DNA of 64,000 nucleotides from NCBI GenBank assembly GCA_963969595.1, contig OZ018410.1, forward strand, positions 40,591,413 to 40,655,412, given 5' to 3'. Positions 1 through 11,914 of this stretch are shown one piece after another (position 1 is the stretch's first letter; the number at the start of each line of letters is the position of its first letter). The notes beneath the pieces are model-generated. The model was not told the DNA's origin, made no database searches, and was given only the letters and a program-made list of their open reading frames with translations. The stretch comes from Neckera pumila. Its lineage: Eukaryota > Streptophyta > Bryopsida > Hypnales > Neckeraceae. The translations under genes and the position numbers were made by a program.

Positions 1-139
1 TCTTCTGAAACTTGGAGTATTGAAACGGCGTGAAGGTATTGGTGGTGCTGCTGCTCAAGGGGCGGCCAGTTACACATCCCTGCAAGCCCACAAATGCAAG
101 CAGCAACACCAACAGTGGCACGGAGTGGGAGAGAGCCAT
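1..139 (-). CDS. N-terminal exon of a secreted or membrane-targeted protein, cut by the window edge
   Basis: The reverse strand from the ATG at 139-137 is open to the window edge and encodes at least 46 residues. It starts MALSHSVPLLVLLLAFVG, a classical signal peptide: short polar N-region, a long Leu/Val/Ala core, and a likely cleavage zone near residues 22-25 (GCVTG). A Ser/Thr-rich stretch and then TPFQYSKFQK follow. The rest of the gene lies outside the window, so the product cannot be named. It has the same orientation as the phosphatase at 1443-4508, whose stop is about 1.3 kb upstream of this start. The region between is presumably its promoter and 5' leader. The call rests on the signal peptide and a start with G at +4; no family was recognised. 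Confidence 0.55.
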   Translation of the reverse strand, partial: MALSHSVPLLVLLLAFVGLQGCVTGRPLSSSTTNTFTPFQYSKFQK

Positions 140-1442
140 GGCCTCGGGTTGTTCTCCCAACGATGGGGCGACAACTCCGTCGAAGGAAAACGCAAACTCC
201 GTCGTCTCTCCTCACAACTGACGTCTCACTTGGACGCCACTCTCTCTTCTTGAGTGGACGCCGCCCATGCAAAACTTCCGGTGGTTGGCTCAACAGAATT
301 ATCAACTTCCAACTTGTGCACGCGAGTCTTTATCAGTGGGTGGGAACAGTTCAGTTCCCGTGTGCACGCCGGGTTCTCAGCTTGTGTTGGTGCGTACACG
401 AGGTTCACGACCACTAGGACTCAGGTTTGGTCGTTTACCAGTAGTCCTCCGCTTGTCTGTACTGCCTCGGTCACCTTCAAGGCCTTCATTTTCCAACTTG
501 GAATGCACTCAATTATGCACCGGTCTCAAAGCTCCTGCCACACGACATTGCGGATTGAGAATACAACCGTAAGTCACTTTATTCAAGCGATTTTTTTACT
601 GCACCGATCTCTTGCATCCACCTATTTAGAATTTTAGAATCTAAAATGGCATAACAACAACACACTCCCAAGCTTCAATGACAGGTAGGGTGCCCACCTT
701 ACTTTGAAAGTAAGCCGCGTAGAGAGGAGAGGGTCGTGATTAGTAGGCAGCTGAAATGTGATTCTGTGGGAAGAGAATAAAATTGGTATCTGAATCTCAC
801 CTGTTACAAATTTTTACAGGGGTTCGTGAGAGATGATGACAACCCAACAGCAAGCTACACAGAGCTGCTCATCATATTCATCATCAGGCGGTCCTTCCAA
901 CTCTACGACCTATACTCGCAGTATGAAGTGGTTAACTTACTACAACTTGTGAGCTTGATAATTATCTATTGCCGTCCAAGTGCGTAAGTTGGCAAGAGAA
1001 ACTTGCCAGACTTGGACTTACCTCTGCTCGGTAACAGGTTTTGGCATCCTTGCCTTCCTCATAGAAGACCTCTGCGAGATACTTCGATGTCCTAACCACT
1101 CTACATTTTGCAACAGTTGTTGTCTATTCAGAAGTTACGCAACCCTTATGAGACTTTAATATAATGTAATGTGTCGACTCCGTGACTGAACACAGGTCTC
1201 ATATTACGGTCCAGGAATCAACTGTTGATAGCAATTGTGGTGAAAGCGTCTCCTCTTTGTCCCGGGGCTGACAGGTTCTGCAACATCCAATCTGACGTAT
1301 CATGGCTTCTTTGGGCAGCAACCAAAATAACCAATGAATCAAGAACAGCGATGAAACAGGAGGCACGTACACGTTATTTTACACGAATCCATTAAGCCCT
1401 GGTTTCAAATGTACAAAGCTTTACAAATAAAAGCGAATTTAG
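140..1442. other. Intergenic: promoter side of the left-edge gene and 3' side of the phosphatase
   Basis: Moderate-GC sequence with several overlapping short open frames on both strands but no recognisable protein. It separates two minus-strand genes. It should hold the promoter of the left-edge gene (immediately above 140) and the 3' untranslated region of the phosphatase (just below 1443). No repeat or RNA gene was seen. Confidence 0.4.
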
Positions 1443-4400
1443 TCAGTCATCATCAGAGTTATCAGAATCAATGGAATAATTACTCTCTAAAGGAATATCT
1501 TCGGTAACATGGGAATATTCACTGACTCCCACTTTCCTCCTATACTTCTCATACAACGTGTTAAACAGACATGACGAGCATGCTGTTATAACCAATGTCA
1601 CTAAGACAAGTAAGATGGGGCTCAATCCCCCTACACTGTTTTTCATCCCAAAGGTCCATTTCGGCGCATTAGCATTGTACAGAATTTGCGGGTCTATTTT
1701 ACTCATTTTGGAGTCATCCAGCTGTTTCCAGGTGAAAATCCCTTGAGTGGTTTTTGCAAGCCCCTTCTTGGTCTTGAGAGAGGCCTCCACGACTCGAGCT
1801 CGTCGAGACCATCCCACTTTGCTGCGCCGGATAACCACAGCAAATTGATTAGTGGCAAAATGGTAAGTCACCGGAAATGAGTCCTTAAAGAAAGGCACGT
1901 TGAATTGTAAGACGGAACTGGCCATGCCCAATTTCTAGCACACTTATTGCGTTTCCGGGGAAACTAAGTGCACTTCAGAAGCAGCAAGAGGATCAAATAT
2001 TGATCGGAACAAGGAAATGGTTGGTGAAGTTGACGGCTTGTAACCAGTAAGCATGCTTGCGTTTTCGATACGTTTCATGGGAGCCACGTGTACTTTAGCG
2101 GCAGGTAGCAGTAAGAACAAGAAATTGATCAGCGAGGAATAGTTGATGGCTCACCCATAAGCATGATACCCGACACCACCGCCGTAGCAGAGATGGATAC
2201 CCATAAGCTCCCCACAGTAGTCATTGGTATGGTCATGTCCAGCAAACGTAGCTTTCACATCTCCAGCTTGCAAGAGTGAAGTGAAGAAACCCGAGTTTAT
2301 CAAAGGAGAGAGAACGGCCTCATGTTTCTCGCCAAGAATCTTCGATGGATCCTTGAGTACAGAATCGTATTCAGGAATTGGAATATGGAAGTAGGCGAGC
2401 GCGGGCGTTGGAGTTGATGCCTCAGGTGCTGACTCCTGCAATTGAGAGTTACAAGAAAAACAAATAAAAAAGTATACACTTCGGAATTTTAGACACCTAT
2501 GGTATTCTTCCTCCAACAAGAAAACAGTTTGTACGTTCATATTCTAACCTCTAGAAGACCAAGGATACTTGAACTTCATATGACCAATTCGATGGATCAC
2601 ATTGTGAAAAATACAATTCAGATGGGATCTAGTTTCATATCTCACCAGAATCAGTGAAGAAAACCTTGTGTGTTGGTAAAACATAAATAAAAGTTTACAA
2701 ACAGAAAATCCCCATACGACCTACTCAAAACTGCTAAAAACATGAGACTCACTTCAAGTCTTTTGAGGGCTAATGCAAGCACGACCCACCCGAAGCTTAG
2801 CTGCAAGGAGGTGATACCAGAGTATCTGACTGGCGCGAATCCAGTCGTAACCACCCACACGAGAGATATTTGAGTACGCTCCAGTGTCGAGAAAATAAAG
2901 GTTCAGTAAGCTTGTGGTATCAGACCCCAAGCCTTGTGGACCAAACACCTGAAGGTAGTAGTTCCCAACACCACTGACCTGGATAGGAGTTTGGCTACCT
3001 TGTTGGCCCAAAAGAGATTCCATGCTCGGATTCAACACTTGAGAAAGGGAATATTCCATTTTGGATAAATAGTTCATCACGTCTTCTCTGGGAAGACTGG
3101 ATTCGTGGTCATGGTTGCCCAAAACTGCAGCCCAGGGTATTTTGGCGTCAATCACCGGTTGGAATGCTTCATCCATTGATGTCGTGGCGTTGTTTGCATC
3201 AAAGTCGATGTTGTCTCCTATTCATAGATCCACAAAGAGATTGCTAAGCATATGTAACACACCTGGCATCATAAAAAATCTCAAAAGAGCGTAGGCATAT
3301 CTCCTTGTTAAAACACATAGGTCAAGCACTATACTTGCAGAGCAGTGAGGATTTGGTGAGATAATCTTTATCATCTTAAAAGACTCCCGGTTAGATTCAC
3401 AAAGTTTCTAATGTTAAGTTGAATTCACATAGTCCTCATGTGGAGTTAATGATCGTGATAGTTAATGATAGTTAATGATAGTTAATGATAGTTAATGATA
3501 CAAATGGTGGTGTAACACTAACGGTTGTGCGATGCTAGTTTCATAGGCATTAACTTGATATACATTGGCAACTATTAAGTTTACATCAACTAACAGTAAC
3601 TTAATATTAATTAAACATTATCTTAATATTGATCTGATGTTCCATTTATTTTAACGTAGATTAACTTACCATTAGTACCTCAGTGAAACTATTAGGGGGA
3701 ACTTATGAGATGACGCCCTTCCCAATAAAAGCAATTCTACCTGTGAAGACGACGAGATCTGGTTTCTCAGATGACAGAAGCTGTTGAATGAAGAGCGTGG
3801 TATTCGCATCCGAGCATGTCCGCAGTTCCTTGGGAGCCAAATCCTGGCATGGGGTTTTGGCTCCATTGGCGTAGTGCATGTCAGCAATCTGCACTTCCAC
3901 CTCAATAAAATCAGAGTACTACAGCTTACATATCCACTCAAAGAATGCATGAACTCTCACAAACACAATCCACTTCACTGATTCTGGTAATTAAATTTCT
4001 TCCCTCATCTGAATTGTATGATTTTCACAAGCAAATCGGTCGCATTATAATCACGAGTCCATGGCCCATTAGGAGTTAAACCTAAAACCCTGCCGAAATC
4101 GTAGATATAAATTCCACATCCACGTTCAAAGCATCATGCACTACGAACAGAAAACACACGACTCCCGAGGCTTCTGAAATGGTGTTGGTGTTGAATCTAA
4201 CATTACACCGCCCAATCTCGCACTCTGACACAACGACTTCAAAAGAACACTTTCATAAAAATCTTCTTGGCCAACTGGAAATGCCCGAATTGCAAAGAAA
4301 ATCTCAAATTCACGTGACACTCACTCGTACCCTAAATCTACAGTACCTGCAGAATTTTGAACGTCCCGTCGGGGTTGAACCGCAGCTTGGTGGGCGTAGA

Positions 4401-4508
4401 TTGCACAGCGCATACGAGCAAAGATTCGGAGGACAAGAAGGTGATCCCCCACACGGCCAACAGGAACAAGAACGGGCATGCTGCAGATGGCGGCCATGGC
4501 AAATCCAT
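1443..4508 (-). CDS. PAP29: Purple acid phosphatase, PAP29-like, with C-terminal membrane anchor
   Basis: Predicted secretory-pathway metallophosphoesterase of 465 residues. Exons: 4508-4347, 3888-3741, 3217-2790, 2435-2155 and 1821-1443; all junctions are GT-AG and the joined frame is open. Residues about 6-33 form a signal peptide. The calcineurin-like metal-binding blocks are all visible: D57-M-H59, G104-D-N106, G137-N-H-D140, H263 (FHIP) and G312-H-D-H315. The order and spacing match the Arabidopsis PAP29 group ("probable inactive PAP", small single-domain type). By metal ligands this copy looks intact rather than inactive. Unusual: after the family's normal end the protein continues into a hydrophobic segment (about 407-428) and an acidic tail ending NSDDD, suggesting a type I membrane protein with a cytosolic tail. 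An in-frame ATG at 4523 would add five residues. Intron 2 carries a small tandem repeat (3461-3500). Confidence 0.9.
3461..3500 (+). repeat. Four perfect copies of a 10-bp tandem repeat in the phosphatase intron
   Basis: GTTAATGATA is repeated four times without mismatch; a related partial unit lies just upstream (3444-3460). It lies in intron 2 of the PAP29-like gene, so length changes would not affect the protein. It is a likely polymorphic marker. Confidence 0.95.
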
Positions 4509-4559
4509 GCTCCGAGCGCCCATTCAAATGGTGAATCTGTACAACCCCGCAGGATTTGA

Positions 4560-6430
4560 GCCTTTCCTCGGATTTATCCAAATAGAGTTTCAATTGTTAC
4601 ATGATCTAGGGCCAAATTCACTCTCTGGAGTGGGTCTACACTGCTCAATGATTCTGCATCGTTCGGAAAGTAATAGGGTGGCGCAAATTCGCACCTTGTT
4701 GAAAGAAAAAATTCTTACGACAAATGCAAGATCCACGCACGAGCACACATGAAGTAAAGAATTGCAGATCTCGTAGGGGGAAGCGCTCCGTCCTCGGAGC
4801 ACCTGGCTGAACCGTGGAGATTATCATCCATGGATGAAAACGATTATGTTCGTCCATGCATTCGAAATTCCGGTAGAGGGACCTCATGTGACAACGCCAC
4901 ATTGTCTGAGGCCGCTTCACATTATGTCCCAAGTCCCAACTCTCGTTTTGGTTCAAGGTCAAATCTCAACTTTTTGGGGTTGTAGAATGCTAATAGAAAT
5001 TAGGGCTTTACATTGTTGTGCAGAATCATGTTGCAAGGAAGAGAAATCAATTTTTTATCTTTTATTTTTATTTAAAAAAAATTCTGTTGGCCCCGATTAG
5101 CAAAGAGGCATATTAAAAGCTACTTTTGAGGAATCTTTAAATTTTTTTTTGAATTTTCATCAAATTTTAAATATAGAGGTTGAATTCTAGTCAAACTATT
5201 AGAATCAAATTTGAAATCAATGTTGAATTTGACTAGAATTCTAATCAAGTTCAATAATTTTGATTCAAACTTAGAATTTGATTAGAATTCAAATCAAATT
5301 TAAAATCAAACTCAAATTTGATTCAAATAATTTGATGAGAATTCAAACTTTGCTTCAACTTTGCTTCAACTTTGCTTCAATTCAATTCTATTTCAATTTC
5401 TACAAAATATAATTTAACAAAAATTCAAATTTATAATTTAATTCAAATTCAAATTTATAATTTAATTCAAATTCAAATTTATAATTTAATTCAAATTCAA
5501 ATTTATAATTTAATTCAAATTCAAATTTATAATTTGATTAAAACTTGTATTTCTATTTTGAAGTGTAATACAACAAGTGCAATGAGTTTTTGAAAAATTT
5601 TGGCTGTTTTATTTTATAATTTGACTTTTCTAAAAGCATTTTTGAAATATTTTCATTTGAATTTTGAATTTGATTAGAGCTCTATGTTTTGAATCAAAAT
5701 AGCTCAAAACTCAAAATAGTACAAATTTTGAGTTATAGAATATTCAATTCCAAGTTCTAAACTATTTTGATCCACTTTTTTCAGCATTTGAATTAAAAAT
5801 TTTGAACTACTGAAGTTTTAAATTTTGTATTATTCAAATTTGAATAGTTCCAAATTCAAATTCAATTGCTCAAATTGAATTATTCAAATTTGAAATACTT
5901 AAAATTTCAATTCATAATTTTTAACTATTCAAATTCTAATTAAGTTTCAAACTATTCAAATTTTACGTTTTAAACTATGAAAGAAATGTGATATTTGGCT
6001 GAACTACCTTCTAATAATATGCGTGCCAAAAGTTTAGAACATCTTAAATAGAATTGAAAATATTACCACAATAATAATATTTAAATATAAAAAAATTTCA
6101 TTAATTTTTATGAAAAATAGACAAAATATGAAGGAGAAATGTCCTCCAAAGTCTATTGACTTTGGAAAATACCAAAACAAGAAAGAATAAATAAAACCAA
6201 AACATATAATCAATGTTTAGAGTTCCAACCTTGGTGGTTGCACCAAGATTGGAGCCTTGAGTTCTCACAAATAGGATCTTGGGTTCAAATCCTGGTGGTT
6301 GCCCTATCTACATGGGGAATTGGCCATTGCCTATATCGTAACTAGCTTTGCATGCATGGCATATTGGCCCATGCTTACATAGTGGTTTTGCCTTACCCAC
6401 ATGGCGAATATTACTGCCCAAGTGGTGACC
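4560..6430. other. Upstream region of the phosphatase passing into AT-rich low-complexity DNA
   Basis: The first few hundred bases (about 4560-5040) are of mixed composition and probably contain the phosphatase promoter. From about 5040 the sequence is dominated by permutations of ATTCAAATTT-like words. Short frames here are products of the repeat. No gene is supported. Confidence 0.5.
5423..5536 (+). repeat. 24-bp AT-rich tandem repeat, about 4.7 copies
   Basis: The unit is close to TTCAAATTTATAATTTAATT plus CAAA (24 bp), with copies beginning near 5423, 5447, 5471, 5495 and 5519. Because 24 is a multiple of three, it gives an artificial open frame repeating YNLIQIQI. This is a minisatellite and not a coding region. 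Confidence 0.9.
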
Positions 6431-6478
6431 TACCTTCATCAGCAATCACTAGAAGAAAAGTATGTCTACCACAACCGG

Positions 6479-7407
6479 TTAATCCCTAAAATACCGAGGC
6501 CCTTTTTTTGCCAAAAAACACTCAAAACTGCCATTTCTATAGCAAAAAGTAAAAAAAACTGAAAAATGTTTTTTTTTCACATCTAACCGTAGGATCTTAC
6601 ACCTAACTAGTTTGAGAGTGTGTGGAAAAAATTTCAGAATTTTTGACCTCACAGATTGCAAGATATCTGCGTTTAAAGTGAATAAAACAAGTTTTTCAGC
6701 ACATTGTAGGACTAGATTTTTTGACTTTGAACATTTTTAACTTAAAATTTTTGCACTATAGAGTTTTGAGCTTTAAATCCTTGTAGTGGAGAATTGAGTT
6801 GAGAATCTAGGAAAAAAAATAAAAATAAAAAAACGTAATTATCATTCTTTAAAAAATTGTTAAGTAGAAGTAATTACAAGATAGAAGGAAAATCTAAAAT
6901 ATTCATATATTTTAGATGGAATTAAAATTCACTAATACCAATGGTGAGATTGTTCTATCAAGTAATATAAACCACGCAAAAAAAAAAATTTGAAAAATTT
7001 GAAAAATTGCATTCAGAAATGCATCCTAGAAGTTATTTTTTTCAAAAAGATGCTCTAACTGTCCAAAAAACAAAAATGTCTATAACTTTCTCACAACAAA
7101 TCCAAATGAAATGAATTAAAGCTTTCCAAATAGACAAAAATATAATCTAGGAGAAAAAAAATATAAAAAAAAAAATTCAAATTTTTGTCCTTTTTTTTTG
7201 CTGCCCGCCGTCCCTTATTTTGAGCTTATTTGGTCATAACTTTTTGTCCTGGCCACCAATTGTGAAAAAAATTGTATTTTCACAAAGCTTATCACTTTTT
7301 CTATCTTCAAAAAAAGTTTCAAAAAATCATGACAAAATTTCAGCCCGTAGGTACCTGCTCAACATCCCAAATGTCCGCCGAACCGACAATGGTCCTTTAG
7401 GGGTTAA
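6479..7407 (+). mobile_element. TTAA-flanked element 1 of the CCCCTAAAGG family (921 bp, complete)
   Basis: TTAA at 6479-6482 is followed by TCCCTAAAATACC; the right end is GGTCCTTTAGGGG and then TTAA at 7404-7407. The body (6483-7403) is AT-rich with no meaningful open frame, so it is non-autonomous. The flanks match an unoccupied host repeat: left ...CCACAACCGG, right AGAATGACTAAATGTCC, compared with single-TTAA copies near 9367, 10707 and 11963. TTAA duplication plus CCC...GGG ends is the piggyBac signature. That superfamily assignment is inference, because no transposase is present. Confidence 0.8.
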
Positions 7408-7794
7408 AGAATGACTAAATGTCCTTGAAGCACTTTTACATTTTCATTTGCAAGCATCATATAAAAATTAAGTAATGAGCAATGAATTCTCATTGTTGTT
7501 TGTAGTATAATTGCATTTTTTTTATCTTAGTATTACTCTTTATGCAAATATTTTGCCAAAAATTTTAGTGGAACATTCAGATATATGTACTTGTGATCGT
7601 AAGGCTACTTGACAACAAATCTTTGATTCTATGAATAAGCTTGTCAACAATCACTACAAGAAAAATGAGTTTGCCACAACTAATTAAATTAAGACTAAGT
7701 TTCCTATACAACTTAGCACTAGTTGCAAATGTCCCATTCAATGACTTGCAAGGTTGGCAATTTCTAGAAGAAATTATGTGTTTGCCACAATCTA

Positions 7795-8735
7795 TTAATC
7801 CCTAAAGATTTTTTACTATATTTTCATCAAAAACACTCCAAAACCTTCATTTCTAGTACAAGTACCAAATTTTAGAAAAAAAATAAAAATTAGACACATG
7901 CAATTATAGAATTTTTTACTATGTTGGTTTGAAAAGATATAGAAAAAATTTCAGAAATTTCCACCGAGTAAACTACAAATCATATTAGCGTTTGAATTGA
8001 AAAAACTCCTTTTTTTGGCCTTGCAAAAATCGGGTTGTTGTACTTCTTAAGGTTACATTTGTATGAAGAATGTCCAAAACAGTATTTATTAGTTGAATTT
8101 ATTCTTCAAGGCAAGTTGGCTTATTTGCTTGAAAAATCTCAGATCATTTGCAATTGTACGACATATAGGAAAGAAATAGTAAGTAGAAAGAAGTAGAGAA
8201 TGTTTCAAAACACTGAATTGTCAAGAATTTAATTACAGAATTGAAAAATGCCAATTCCAATGGTTGTAATGTTGTAATAAACGATATACATCCAAATTTT
8301 GGATTTTTTCAAAAATATTGAAAATTGAGTTAAATAAAAGACTTCAAAGTTTATTTTAGAGTAGAGATTCCATAAGTGCCCGCAAAACTAAAACTCTCAT
8401 AGCTTTCATCTCATTAATAAAATGGAATGATTCAAAGCTTTCTACATATATATAAATCTAGAAAATCAATTTCAAATTTTTATTTCATAAGAAAGTGAGT
8501 TTTAAAGGATTTTTTTGAGCTGCCCAAGTTGCTTGCCGAACAATAAAAGTGACATATCATACAATAACATTCTAACCATGTAGTCAAAAGTTATGAAAAT
8601 TGTTGGGCCTTAAAGCTACTCTTTAGGAACATTTTTTGTGAAAATTTCAAAGAAAAAAATAAAAAATTTGTTTGTAGTGAGCTGCCCAAAACGCTATGTT
8701 CTTAAGAAAAATATATTTAGGGCTTTACAGGTTAA
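7795..8735 (+). mobile_element. TTAA-flanked element 2 (about 933 bp, degenerate right end)
   Basis: TTAA at 7795-7798 precedes TCCCTAAAGATTTT. The right end near 8718-8731 is decayed (TTTAGGG remains) and TTAA follows at 8732-8735. Its internal sequence is closely related to element 3 at 41073-41996. It sits at the equivalent TTAA of another copy of the same host repeat used by element 1: the left flank has GCCACAATCTA and the right flank AAAATTGAATAAGTGTCC. Confidence 0.7.
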
Positions 8736-9389
8736 AAAATTGAATAAGTGTCCTAAACAACTTAGCACCAATTGCAAATGTCCCATTTAATGAAAAGCAA
8801 TTGTGCTCAATTGAGTGTTTGTTTTGCTTACATTGTTGTTAAACTTTTTTAGTGGAAGTATGTGACTATACACTATGACCGTTTGTGGGTGGCTTTGATA
8901 GACCTCGTCGCTTAGTTCTAATCAATGACAAGCAATTAATTTTCATTGTCGTTGGTAATGTAGTTGAATTTTTTTTATTTTAGTATTACTCTTGCTCATA
9001 TTTGTTGCTAATATTTTAATAGGAGCGGGTGAATGCAACTTGTGGGAAGCTTTGATAAACCTCATTGGTAGGTTCTTAAAGACTTTGTGAATCAATGTGT
9101 TTAGAATTAGCTCAATTAGCTCAATTACGCAACCGAAGCTGCTCCAACCTCATTGATTGGTTTCTAGAGACTTTGTGAGATGTGTTTAGAATTAGCTAGA
9201 TTAACTGGACTAGATAGACTAGGACAATTGAAATGGCCCCAATTCTTCCTTGGCAGAATGAAGGTCAAATACATGTATTTGTGATTAGAAGATTGATGCA
9301 TAATAAATCTTTGATTCTATGACCAAGCTTGTCAACAGTCACTAAATAAAAATGTATCCGGCACAATTGGTTAAGGAACAATTAAGTGT

Positions 9390-9790
9390 CCTTGCCTATT
9401 TGACGGACTGACTTTGCCCACGTAATAGACGTGGCAACTAGCTTTGTCCGAGTGGTGGCAGGACTTTGTCCGAGTGGCGGCTTGTCTCCGTAGCGGACTA
9501 GCCTCTAACAATATATAGTAGGTTGGCTTTGCCTACACGGCAATTTGTCTATATGGCGGGTTGGCCTTACTTGTGTCGTGGTTGGCTTTGTCCGAGTGGC
9601 AAATTGGCCTTTGCCTTAGTGGTGGGTGGCTCTACCAAACTATGGTGACTTGCTTATGTGGTGAGCGGGCCCAGCATATATGGTGGTTGGCTCTATCCTA
9701 GTGGTGGATTGCCCTTTACCTAGGTGGCAACCTACCTATATAGTAGGTTGGCTTTGCCCGCAAGGAAGCTTGCCTATGTGGCAAGCTAAT
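9390..9790 (+). repeat. Degenerate minisatellite of TTTGTCCGAGTGGCGG-like words
   Basis: GC-richer stretch inside the AT-rich array, built from variants of CTTTG(C/T)CCGAGTGGCGG and GGTTGGCTTTGCC. Shorter versions recur near 10725-10830, 11985-12090 and 12220-12300, each following the AAGTGTCCTTGCC end of the host repeat. It is therefore part of the higher-order unit. Nothing suggests coding. Confidence 0.6.
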
Positions 9791-11305
9791 CCATCTCACA
9801 TGTATTTAATCCCACATAGCACACTTTTTGCAATTGCTTAATGAGGTTTGGAACCCTTCTATGACACCAATGCAATTTAGATTGTAAAGATTTTGAGTGT
9901 CAAGTCCAAAAAGCAAATATTTAATCAAAGAACTCAATTCCAAAAGCTTGGCAAACCGATTGTGTATCCCCTATTGTACACAAGTTAATTGTGTGTGAAG
10001 CTTTTGGCAATTGCAAATCCAGGCTTGGCATCAATGTGAACCCTTCAATGGCACCGATACAATCTAGGTTGTAAGGATTTCGGCTGTGAAGTTCATAAAC
10101 TAGATTCTTAATCAACAAACTCATTTCAAAAAGTTTAGCAAAGTAATTATGTAGCCCTTGTAGCCCTTGTTGTGCCAAAGTTACTTGTATGTGCAATTTT
10201 CTCGTAGATGTAGGGCTCCATCTAGCTTTCTTCTTTCAAATATAGATGGCTTTCACATTGTAGGAAATCTTATAGTAGATAGTGACGGTGTCAAGGTCAA
10301 GGCAAGATGCGGGCACGTTTCTTGGCAAATCTCCATGCATTTTTTCATTTTCATTTGCAAGCATCATAGAAGAATTAAGTGACAAACAATTGATTCTCAT
10401 TGTTGTTGATAGTGTAAATGAATTTTTTGTCTTGATGTTACCTTTACTTGTATTTGTTGCTAAACTTTTGCAATGGGAGCTAGTGACTACATATCATAAC
10501 TTTGATAAATGTCATTGATCAGTTCTTAGAGACATGTTTAGAATTAAATAGACTAGCTAGGCTAGGACAACCAAATCGGCTCTAATTCTTCCTTGCTAGA
10601 ACGAAGGTCAAATATATATATTTGTGATTGGAATGTTGATCTTTGATTCTATGAATGACCAAGCTTGCTAGCAATCACTAAAAGAAAAATGTGTCCCCCA
10701 CAACCAGTTAAAGAACAACTAAGTGTCCTTGCCCATGTGGCGGACTGGTCCCTACCTATGTAGTGGGCTGATTTTGTTCGGATGGTGGGCGTGGAGACTA
10801 GCTCCACCCGAGTGGCGACATGTCCAAGTGAAGTTTTGCTTTACTTTTGGTTTTCTTGCTACTTGTGCTTGTTTTTGTTGTAGGCATTTTCCATTGGGAA
10901 AAGATGAATGTAAGCTATTACTTCTTGTGGGTTGTTTTGATAGACTTCTTCATTAGGTTTCTAGATACGTTGTGAAGTGACATGTTTAGAATGACCAGTA
11001 GGTAGATTAGAATAACTTTGTGAAGTGATGTATTTTGAATTACTAGATTAGGATAATCGGCCATTATCTAGTATGAATAAGCTTGCCAACAATCACTAGA
11101 AAAAAAACATGTCCGCTACAACTGGTTAAAGAAAGACTAAGTGTCCTACACAACTTAACACCAGTTGCAAATGTACCATTCAATGATTTGCAAGGTCTGC
11201 ATAGATTTCTTGGTCCACTTTCTAGATACTTTGGAAAGACTGGTAGCTAAGATAATTTTTTGAGGCGTGTTTGGGACTAGCTAGTTTCCACTTTTTCCAT
11301 GAATC

Positions 11306-11503
11306 ATGGCAAATTTTAGTCAAAAACGATGGACTCTAATTGATTGTGCTGTTGGACTTGCCTCATTGATTGTACTACTACTTCTCATTGGTCTCCTAGC
11401 AAGATTGTTCAAGTGGAGATGGATTGTCTCGTCAAACATAACCTTCAATTCACCTTCATCATCTCGGCACTCTCGAAAAAGTCCTAAACTAGGAAAATTT
11501 TGA
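11306..11503 (+). CDS. Possible 65-residue single-pass membrane protein, or chance frame
   Basis: A frame starting at an ATG with G at +4 encodes 65 residues. It starts MANFSQKRWTLIDC, continues into one strongly hydrophobic helix (about residues 16-35, rich in Leu, Ile and Val), then a basic stretch (KWRW) and a Ser/Lys/Arg-rich tail. The topology looks protein-like, and this frame is not obviously shared with other array copies. It lies in an array of degenerate repeats, is short, and has no recognised relative, so it may be fortuitous. Confidence 0.2.
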   Translation: MANFSQKRWTLIDCAVGLASLIVLLLLIGLLARLFKWRWIVSSNITFNSPSSSRHSRKSPKLGKF

Positions 11504-11830
11504 AACGCTAGTATATCGTACTCGTGAAATGACTAGGGACTCTTCTAACAAGATTCTTTGGCCACATATTGGATACTTTGTAAAGCAAATGCTTAGAATG
11601 ACCGGTAGGCACATTTTTTTGGACAAAATTCTTTGGTCACGTCTTGTGAAGTGAATGTTTAGATCTATATCATTTTTGACATGTGCAGATTAGGATAATA
11701 AGACTAGGATAATTAGACATGTTTAGAATTAGATAGACTAGCTAGGCTAGGATTACCAAAACGACTCCATTCTTCCTTACTAAAATGAAGGTCAAATACA
11801 TGTACTTGTGATTAGAAGGTTGATTCTAGT

Positions 11831-11914
11831 AGATCTTTGATTCTAATAGATCTTTGATTCTAATAGATCTTTGATTCTAATAGATCTTTGATTCTAATAG
11901 ATCTTTGATTCTAT
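11831..11914 (+). repeat. 17-bp tandem repeat, five copies
   Basis: AGATCTTTGATTCTAAT is repeated from 11831 in register (11831, 11848, 11865, 11882, 11899); the last copy diverges at its end. The unit is an amplified piece of the higher-order array, because TCTTTGATTCTA occurs singly in the other array copies. This is a local slippage expansion. Confidence 0.95.

Noticed and set aside
5372..5593. 73-residue open frame with YNLIQIQI repeats as a repeat protein
   Set aside because: It is a by-product of a 24-bp AT-rich minisatellite.
6283..6310. tRNA suggested by GGGTTCAAATCCTGG
   Set aside because: The B-box-like word is there, but no cloverleaf with matching acceptor stem and A box at tRNA spacing could be drawn.
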